The notes beneath the pieces were generated by a model, which worked only from the letters and a program-made list of their open reading frames with translations, was not told the DNA's origin and did no database searches. From an uncultured Thiomonas sp. (GTDB lineage: Bacteria > Pseudomonadota > Gammaproteobacteria > Burkholderiales > Burkholderiaceae_C), in NCBI GenBank assembly GCA_937927695.1, contig CALBRU010000126.1, positions 1 to 12,104 of the forward strand: a stretch of 12,104 bases of DNA. The letters are read 5' to 3'. Positions 6,872 to 12,104 of this stretch are shown here, one piece after another; position 1 is the first letter of the stretch; every line of letters starts with the position of its first letter. A program made the position numbers and the translations under genes.

Positions 6872-7816
6872 TTACTTCGCTGCTTCCGCACCGTGACTGA
6901 TGCTGTAAACGTAGGCCGCCAGCAAGTGAATCTTTTCGGGCGAGAGAAAGTCTTTCTGCGCAGGCATCTGGCCGGCACGACCCTTCTCAATGGTGTGCGA
7001 AATAGTTTCGATGCTCGACCCGAACAGCCACTGACGCTTGGGATCGGCCAGATCGGGGGCGCCCAGGGCCTTGTTACCCGTGCCGTCGGCGCCGTGGCAA
7101 GCAGCGCAGGCGGTGGCGAACAAGGGCTTGCCCTGAGCCGCCAATTGAGCGTCGTGCTTCATACCGCTGAGGCTGCGCACATAATTGGCCACGGCGAGCA
7201 CGCCGGGTTTGCCGCCAACCGCAGCCTCCATCGGCGGCATCATGCCCAGGCGTCCGTTGGTAATGGTTTCCACCAAAACCTCGGGGCTGTTGCCATACAG
7301 CCAGGCATTGGCGTTGTGGACGGTCAGGTTGGGGAAGCCCTTGGTGCCCCCGGCGTCTGACCCATGACACTGAGAGCAATAGGTCAGAAACATGCGCTGA
7401 CCGGTGGCCATGGCCGTGGGGTTGGCGGCGAGTTCGGGAATCGGCGTTTTCATGTAGGCCGCATACAGCGGCTCGATGCGCGCATCGAACGCGGCCGATT
7501 CCTGCTGGTACATCTTGTCGCTGGAATACCCGAGGATGCCCTTGTAGAACGCCAGGCCGCCGTAGAGCGACAGATAGATCACTGCAAAAATGAGCGTCAG
7601 GATGAAAAGTCCCATCCACCAGCGCGGCAAGGGGTTGTTGAACTCCTGCAGATCGCCGTCCCAGACATGGCCGGTCGTGGCGATGGGATTACCCGCCTTG
7701 TCGCGAAACACGGTTTGCCGTGCCGTACCACGCAGAAAAAGGAATAGGGCAACGATGGAAACAATGGTGACGCCGCCAATCCAGAAGGCCCACCCGGGGG
7801 AATAGAACTGGTTCAT
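6872..7816 (-). CDS. ccoP: cbb3 oxidase dihaem cytochrome c subunit CcoP
   Basis: CcoP (FixP) takes electrons from soluble cytochrome c or the bc1 complex and passes them toward CcoO and CcoN. The 314-residue protein has two N-terminal membrane helices (about 8-28 and 66-92). Two periplasmic class I cytochrome c domains follow, with haem motifs C147-S-Q-C150-H151 and C237-A-A-C240-H241. Likely axial methionines lie in GMMPPM (192/193) and GQMPAQ (284). Its ATG overlaps the ccoQ stop (ATGA), so translation is coupled. Length and order are typical. The last residues (GAEAAK) are followed by the intercistronic hairpin. Confidence 0.97.
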   Translation of the reverse strand: MNQFYSPGWAFWIGGVTIVSIVALFLFLRGTARQTVFRDKAGNPIATTGHVWDGDLQEFNNPLPRWWMGLFILTLIFAVIYLSLYGGLAFYKGILGYSSDKMYQQESAAFDARIEPLYAAYMKTPIPELAANPTAMATGQRMFLTYCSQCHGSDAGGTKGFPNLTVHNANAWLYGNSPEVLVETITNGRLGMMPPMEAAVGGKPGVLAVANYVRSLSGMKHDAQLAAQGKPLFATACAACHGADGTGNKALGAPDLADPKRQWLFGSSIETISHTIEKGRAGQMPAQKDFLSPEKIHLLAAYVYSISHGAEAAK

Positions 7817-8007
7817 GATTTGGTCTTGTCGGAGGTCTTGGACTCATCGCCCTTGTCGAAAGACTCGGGCGGGTGATTCTTGGAATCGAGGAAAGGGATC
7901 ATTCCGTCCTTTTCATGCGTCTTTTTGAACCGGGGCGAAAACGCCCACCAGACGATGCCGGCGAAGACCACCATGGAGAGAATGAGAACGATCGAGCCGA
8001 AGGACAT
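7813..8007 (-). CDS. ccoQ: cbb3 oxidase small subunit CcoQ
   Basis: CcoQ (FixQ) is a small single-span subunit that stabilises the interaction of CcoP with the CcoNO core. The 64-residue product has one membrane helix (about 5-23, containing ILSMVVFAGIVWWAF), then a hydrophilic tail rich in Lys, Asp and Ser. An AGGAA ribosome site lies just ahead of the ATG at 8007. It starts nine bases after ccoO and its stop overlaps the ccoP start. Identity rests on position and topology, as sequence conservation in this family is low. Confidence 0.93.
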   Translation of the reverse strand: MSFGSIVLILSMVVFAGIVWWAFSPRFKKTHEKDGMIPFLDSKNHPPESFDKGDESKTSDKTKS

Positions 8008-8016
8008 GGCGCTTCC

Positions 8017-8658
8017 TCAGTAGTTGATGTAGTTGGCCTTGGATTTGTAATTGCTCAGCGCCGTGCCCAAGCCCTGCAGGTAGGCGATCAGTGCGTCTTC
8101 CTTGGTCTTGCCTTCGAGCTCTTGCGGCGCCGCGGCGATCTCGGCCTCGGTGTAAGGCACGCCCAGAGTTTTCATGGCGCGCATCTTGGCCTGGATCAGA
8201 TTGGCCTCGGCGGGCTGGTGCTGCAGCCAGGTGTAGGCAGGCATGATGCTCTCGGGTACCAGATCGCGCGGTTGACGCAGATGCAGGCGCTGCCACTCGT
8301 CGGAATACTTGCCGCCGACGCGGGCCAGATCGGGGCCGGTACGCTTGCTGCCCCATTGAAAGGGATGGTCGTAAACCGACTCACCCGCCACCGAGTAGTG
8401 GCCATAGCGCTCGACCTCGGCACGCAGCGGGCGGATCATCTGTGAGTGGCAGAGGTAGCAGCCCTCGGCCAGATACACGTCGCGACCTTCGAGCTGCAAG
8501 GCGGTATAGGGCTTGACGCCAGGAATGGGCTGGGTCGTGCTCTTGTCGAAGAACAGGGGCACGAGCTGAACCAGCCCGGCGATGCTGACGACGATTGCCA
8601 CCAGCACGATCATCAGACCCACGTTCTTCTCGATGGTCTCGTGATTAAAAGTTGCCAT
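8017..8658 (-). CDS. ccoO: cbb3 oxidase monohaem cytochrome c subunit CcoO
   Basis: CcoO (FixO) carries one haem c and relays electrons from CcoP to the haem b of CcoN. The 213-residue protein has one N-terminal membrane anchor (about 14-36). The haem motif C67-Y-L-C70-H71 lies in the conserved EGCYLCHSQMIRP block, and GESVYDHPFQWGSKRTGPDLAR is recognisable at about 92-113. The likely axial methionine is M139 in ESIMPAYTWL. A GGAG ribosome site sits seven bases before the ATG. It follows ccoN by 19 bases and is complete. Confidence 0.97.
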   Translation of the reverse strand: MATFNHETIEKNVGLMIVLVAIVVSIAGLVQLVPLFFDKSTTQPIPGVKPYTALQLEGRDVYLAEGCYLCHSQMIRPLRAEVERYGHYSVAGESVYDHPFQWGSKRTGPDLARVGGKYSDEWQRLHLRQPRDLVPESIMPAYTWLQHQPAEANLIQAKMRAMKTLGVPYTEAEIAAAPQELEGKTKEDALIAYLQGLGTALSNYKSKANYINY

Positions 8659-8677
8659 GAATATCTCCGAATCGTGA

Positions 8678-10120
8678 TCAGGCGTGGGCCACGCTCAATG
8701 CGGGCACCGGCGCGTCGACGGGCTTGCCCTGGCGGATGGTGCGATAGGCGTTGTAGACCATCAGGCACATGCCGAAGAGATAGATCGAGCCGCCGATGGC
8801 GCGAATGACATAGAGAGGAATGACCGCCTTGACGCTCTCGATGAAGCTGTAGGTGAGCGAACCGTCAGCCTGCATAGCGCGCCACATCAGCCCTTCAGTC
8901 ACACCAGCCACCCACAGCGAGGCGATGTAGAGCACCACTCCGATGGTCGCCGTCCAGAAGTGGACTTCGATAAGGCGCTTGCTCCACATCTGAGTCTGGC
9001 CCCACAGGCGCGGAATCAGGTAATACAGACTGCCCATGGTGATCATGCCCACCCAACCCATGGCGCCGGAGTGCACATGGCCGATGATCCAGTCGGTGTA
9101 GTGACCCAGCGCACTCACTGTTTTGACGGAGAGCATCGGCCCTTCGAAGGTGGACATGCCGTAGAACGACAGCGCGGTAATCAGGAACTTGAGGATGGGA
9201 TCTTCACGCAGCTTGTACCAGGCGCCCGAGAGGGTCATCATGCCGTTGATCATGCCGCCCCAGCTCGGCGCTAGCAGGATGAGCGAGAACACCATGCCCA
9301 GCGACTGCGTCCAGTCGGGTAGCGCGGTGTAGAGCAGGTGGTGCGGGCCGGCCCACATATAAGTGAAGATCAGCGCCCAAAAGTGCACGATGGACAGGCG
9401 GTACGAATAGATCGGACGCTCAGCCTGCTTGGGGATGAAGTAGTACATCATGCCCAGGAAGGAGGTGGTGAGAAAGAAGCCCACGGCGTTGTGGCCGTAC
9501 CACCACTGGATCATCGCGTCCTGCGCGCCGCCGTACACCGAGTAGCTCTTCCACGACAGCAGGCTGATGGGCAGCTTGATGTTGTTGACGATGTAGAGCA
9601 GCGCAATGGTGATGATGTAGGCGCCGAAGAACCAATTCGCCACATAGATGTGCGGCGTCTTGCGCTTCATGATGGTGCCGAAAAACACCACGGCATACGC
9701 CACCCAAGTCACGACGATCAGCAGGCTGATCGGCCATTCCTGTTCAGCGTATTCCTTGCCGCTGGTGATGCCCAGCGGATAGGTGATGGCGCAAAGCACG
9801 ATGACCGCCGTCCACCCCCAGAAGGTGAACTCAGCCAGCTTGGGCGCGAACAGCGGCACCTGACAAGTGCGCTGCACGATGTAGTAAGAGGTCGCGAACA
9901 GCGCCGTACCGCCAAAACCGAAAATCACCGCATTGGTGTGCAGCGGACGCAAACGCCCCCAGCTCAGCCACTCCATGCCGTAGGTCATGTCGGGAAAGAC
10001 CAGTTGCACCGCAATGAACACGCCAACCAGCATGCCCACCACGGCCCAAACCAGAGTCATGACGGTGAATTTACGCACCAGTGCGTAGTTGTAAGTCTGT
10101 TTAAGCGTCAGATCGCTCAT
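8678..10120 (-). CDS. ccoN: cbb3 oxidase catalytic subunit I CcoN
   Basis: CcoN is the haem-copper oxidase subunit that reduces oxygen to water and pumps protons at very low oxygen. Numbered from the ATG at 10120 (480 residues, about 12 membrane helices), all cofactor ligands are present. They are H61 and H350 for low-spin haem b, H348 for haem b3, and H210, H260 and H261 for CuB. Tyr254 is the expected cross-linked tyrosine. These sit a constant three residues or so from the P. stutzeri positions. The ATG at 10120 is preferred because AGGTGG precedes it. A GTG three codons upstream (10129) lacks a ribosome site. An FNR box lies about 70 bases upstream, so this is the first gene of the oxygen-controlled operon. 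Confidence 0.98.
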   Translation of the reverse strand: MSDLTLKQTYNYALVRKFTVMTLVWAVVGMLVGVFIAVQLVFPDMTYGMEWLSWGRLRPLHTNAVIFGFGGTALFATSYYIVQRTCQVPLFAPKLAEFTFWGWTAVIVLCAITYPLGITSGKEYAEQEWPISLLIVVTWVAYAVVFFGTIMKRKTPHIYVANWFFGAYIITIALLYIVNNIKLPISLLSWKSYSVYGGAQDAMIQWWYGHNAVGFFLTTSFLGMMYYFIPKQAERPIYSYRLSIVHFWALIFTYMWAGPHHLLYTALPDWTQSLGMVFSLILLAPSWGGMINGMMTLSGAWYKLREDPILKFLITALSFYGMSTFEGPMLSVKTVSALGHYTDWIIGHVHSGAMGWVGMITMGSLYYLIPRLWGQTQMWSKRLIEVHFWTATIGVVLYIASLWVAGVTEGLMWRAMQADGSLTYSFIESVKAVIPLYVIRAIGGSIYLFGMCLMVYNAYRTIRQGKPVDAPVPALSVAHA

Positions 10121-10192
10121 CTGCTCCACCTGTTGATAAGAAGTAACGAACCGTAATGTAGAGTATGGTCATTTACTTATGGACACACTGAA

Positions 10193-10206
10193 TTGACATG
10201 TATCAA
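10193..10206. promoter_or_regulatory. FNR box upstream of ccoN
   Basis: TTGAC-ATGT-ATCAA matches the FNR/ANR palindrome TTGAT-N4-ATCAA at 9 of 10 informative positions. Its centre (10199.5) is about 80 bases before the ccoN ATG. Class II activation at -41.5 would place the transcription start near 10158. The -10 is not obvious: CATACT at 10167-10162 is the best-looking hexamer and would put the box nearer -44. A lone TTGAT half-site also occurs at 10133-10137. No other gene start lies closer on the minus strand. Confidence 0.85.
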
Positions 10207-10290
10207 CACATTTCATTTCGTAAGGGTAAGCACTAGGAAGTTGCTGGAGTCAATGCGCTGTCAATGCGACACCTTGCCGCAATGTGCAGA

Positions 10291-10509
10291 TCAAGTCCGT
10301 TGTTGCGGCCCTTCACCGTCGGCAGATCTCTCGGCGTCTTTGTTGGGTAGCGACTCAGGCTTGGGTTTATCGTCGTCCATCAGAATGGCGTGGGCCGGAC
10401 CTTCCATATCGTCGAACTGACCGCTGCGCGCCGCCCACCACAACACCCCCACGATGAGCAGCACCAGCAGCACACTGATGGGGATGAGAATGAGCAGAGA
10501 GCCTTCCAT
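10291..10509 (-). CDS. ccoS: cbb3 oxidase maturation protein CcoS
   Basis: CcoS (FixS) is a small membrane protein needed for cofactor insertion (haem b and CuB) into cbb3 oxidase. The 72-residue product starts MEGSLLILIPISVLLVLL, a single membrane helix. The family hallmark follows: WWAARSGQFDDMEGPAHAIL with an acidic tail (MDDD). It begins nine bases after the ccoI stop, so ccoI and ccoS are co-transcribed. The next gene, ccoN, starts about 170 bases away behind the FNR box. The tail beyond about residue 48 is variable in the family. Confidence 0.95.
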   Translation of the reverse strand: MEGSLLILIPISVLLVLLIVGVLWWAARSGQFDDMEGPAHAILMDDDKPKPESLPNKDAERSADGEGPQQRT

Positions 10510-10518
10510 GGCGCGCTT

Positions 10519-12104
10519 TCAATGCGTGGGCGCAACACGCTCGCGGCGTGCCAGGCGGGCTGCATTGAGCACCACCAGCAGCGAGGAGGTACTCATGCCG
10601 ACCGCCGCCCAGACCGGGGTGATGAAACCCGCCACCGCCAGCGGAATCGCCAGCAGGTTGTAGACCACTGCCCAGATCAGGTTCTGCCGCATCACGCCCA
10701 CCGTGCGCCGTCCGGTGGCAACCAGCCGAGGCAAGGCGCGCATGTCCGGGTGATGCAAGATGACATCGGCCCCGGCCCGGGCAATCGGCGCGGCACCGGC
10801 AAAGCTCACCGATAGATCGGCCGCCGCCAGCACCGGGGCATCGTTCACCCCGTCGCCCACCATCGCCACTACCCGCCCCTGCGCGCGCCATTGACGCACG
10901 CGTTCGAGCTTGTCTTCCGGGCTCAGTCCGCCCTCGGCGCGCGCCACGCCGAGCCGCGCGGCCCAGGCCGCAACCGTGCGCACCGCATCGCCCGACAACA
11001 CCGCAACCTCGGCGCCTGCTGCTTGCAGCGACTGCAAGGCTTCCTGCGCGCCGGGGCGCAGCGTTTCGGCGATGTCGAACACGGCCAGCGCACGCCCGCC
11101 GAGACTCAGGCCGAGACGGGTGAGCGGAATATCGCTGGCTTCGGGCGGCTGCGCCTGTTCCACACCCGAGAAGGCCGCATGCCCCAGCCGCAGCGTCTGT
11201 CCCTGCCACACGCCCTGCATGCCGCCATGCGGAACGGCGCGCAAATCCTGCACCGTTTCTACTGCATCGCTCTGCGCGGCAGACGCCATGAACGCCCGCG
11301 CGAGCGGATGCTGCACACCCTGCTCCAGGGCACGCGCCAGCGCCAGCACCTGCTCACGGCTGTAGGACGGGTCGAGCAGGCGCACGGCCGAGACAACGGG
11401 TTCGGCCGTAGTCAGCGTGCCGGTCTTGTCGAACAGCCAGAGATCGACCTGCGGCGCACGGTCGAGCGCGTGACCGCGAGCGAGCAGCACGCCGTGCCGC
11501 GAGAGTTGCGCGGTGGACGCCGCCAGCGCCGCGGGCACCGCCAGCGACAAGGCACAGGGGCAGCTCACCACCAGCACGGCCACCAGCGTTGGCACGATGC
11601 GCGAGGAATCGAGCCACCACCACAGCAGCACGGTAAGCGCAGCTACCGCCAGCAAACCCAGCGTGAACCATTGCGCGGCGATGTCGGCCAACTGGGCCGA
11701 GCGCGGCTTGCTCGCCAGCGCATGCTGCATCAGCTCGACCATCTGCGCGATGCGCGTGCCCGCGCCGGTTTGCGTGGCCCGAACGATCAGCGGCGATTGC
11801 CGGTTCATGCTGCCTGCCAGAATGGCATCGCCCGCCTGCTTAGGCACGGCACGGCTCTCGCCGGTGAGCAGGGCTTCGTCCACCAATGACACACCCGAGA
11901 TCACCACGCCGTCCACCGCGGCGGCGCTGCCGCTGGGCAACTCCACCTCATCGCCTGCACGCACCTGGGTGATGGCCACACTGCGCCAATCTTCTTCGCC
12001 GCTGGCTCGCACCCGCACGGCAGCGGGCAGTTGCTCCATCAGCTCTTCGGCCGCGTTCAGGCTGCGCTGGCGCAGGCCATCTTCGATCAGGCGCGCGGTG
12101 AGCA
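10519..12104 (-). CDS. ccoI: Copper-transporting P1B-type ATPase CcoI (FixI), C-terminal part
   Basis: CcoI exports Cu(I) across the inner membrane for CuB of cbb3 oxidase. The N-terminus (metal-binding domain and first helices) lies beyond the right edge; about 527 codons are visible. Features in order are the actuator loop with TGES (about 11862-11851), a membrane CPC copper motif (SCPCALS, 11565-11545) and the phosphorylation motif DKTGTLT (aspartate codon 11430-11428). The nucleotide-domain HPLAR motif and the hinge GDGVNDAP follow, and two final helices end at residues RVAPTH. All catalytic motifs are intact. Adjacency to ccoS, nine bases downstream, separates it from general copper-detoxifying CopA ATPases. 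Confidence 0.95.
   Translation of the reverse strand, partial: LTARLIEDGLRQRSLNAAEELMEQLPAAVRVRASGEEDWRSVAITQVRAGDEVELPSGSAAAVDGVVISGVSLVDEALLTGESRAVPKQAGDAILAGSMNRQSPLIVRATQTGAGTRIAQMVELMQHALASKPRSAQLADIAAQWFTLGLLAVAALTVLLWWWLDSSRIVPTLVAVLVVSCPCALSLAVPAALAASTAQLSRHGVLLARGHALDRAPQVDLWLFDKTGTLTTAEPVVSAVRLLDPSYSREQVLALARALEQGVQHPLARAFMASAAQSDAVETVQDLRAVPHGGMQGVWQGQTLRLGHAAFSGVEQAQPPEASDIPLTRLGLSLGGRALAVFDIAETLRPGAQEALQSLQAAGAEVAVLSGDAVRTVAAWAARLGVARAEGGLSPEDKLERVRQWRAQGRVVAMVGDGVNDAPVLAAADLSVSFAGAAPIARAGADVILHHPDMRALPRLVATGRRTVGVMRQNLIWAVVYNLLAIPLAVAGFITPVWAAVGMSTSSLLVVLNAARLARRERVAPTH

Noticed and set aside
10133..10137. TTGAT half-site close to the ccoN start as a second FNR box
   Set aside because: The partner half (AGTAA at the right spacing) is poor and the position would lie within the transcript.
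9338..10156. 272-codon open frame antisense to ccoN
   Set aside because: Shadow of the ccoN coding sequence; product is low-complexity His/Arg/Asp-rich.
10891..11889. 332-codon open frame antisense to ccoI
   Set aside because: Shadow of the P-type ATPase, whose motifs are intact on the other strand.

Overview
The window reads as a moderately GC-rich betaproteobacterial chromosome segment, most likely Burkholderiales. The basis is protein style (RNase R, FNR, CcoG and CcoN sequences), tRNA genes with encoded CCA ends, and a proteobacterial-type cbb3 oxidase cluster. Genus cannot be fixed from the sequence alone. No mobile element, CRISPR array, prophage or defence gene was found; this is core respiratory and housekeeping territory.

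Left part (1-2690): the 5' portion of rnr (RNase R) on the minus strand, running off the left edge, starts next to two tandem plus-strand tRNA-Leu genes (anticodons CAG and CAA). The tRNAs have a good extended -10 promoter and are followed by a long imperfect hairpin. RNase R appears to lack the N-terminal helix-turn-helix domain of the E. coli enzyme, and the tRNA promoter region physically limits any upstream extension.

Middle (2689-4840): a zinc-ribbon NUDIX hydrolase (+) converges on a DsbD_2/SafE-type membrane protein (-). That protein is divergent from an FNR/ANR-type oxygen-sensing regulator (+) carrying four candidate iron-sulfur cysteines. The regulator ends in a clear rho-independent terminator and converges on the cbb3 cluster.

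Right part (4840-12104): all on the minus strand, in transcription order ccoI (partial), ccoS, ccoN, ccoO, ccoQ, ccoP, ccoG, ccoH. CcoN, CcoO and CcoP are the catalytic and cytochrome c subunits of the high-affinity cbb3 oxidase, and CcoQ is the small accessory subunit. CcoI (copper P-type ATPase), CcoS, CcoG and CcoH are assembly factors. A near-perfect FNR box (TTGACATGTATCAA) lies upstream of ccoN. With the fnr gene in the same locus, this suggests a local circuit in which FNR switches on the oxidase when oxygen falls. A 12-bp perfect hairpin between ccoP and ccoG may separate expression of structural and assembly genes.

I found no credible novel system. The points worth checking are the shortened RNase R, the regulatory layout, the hairpins, and the poorly understood DsbD_2 membrane protein.
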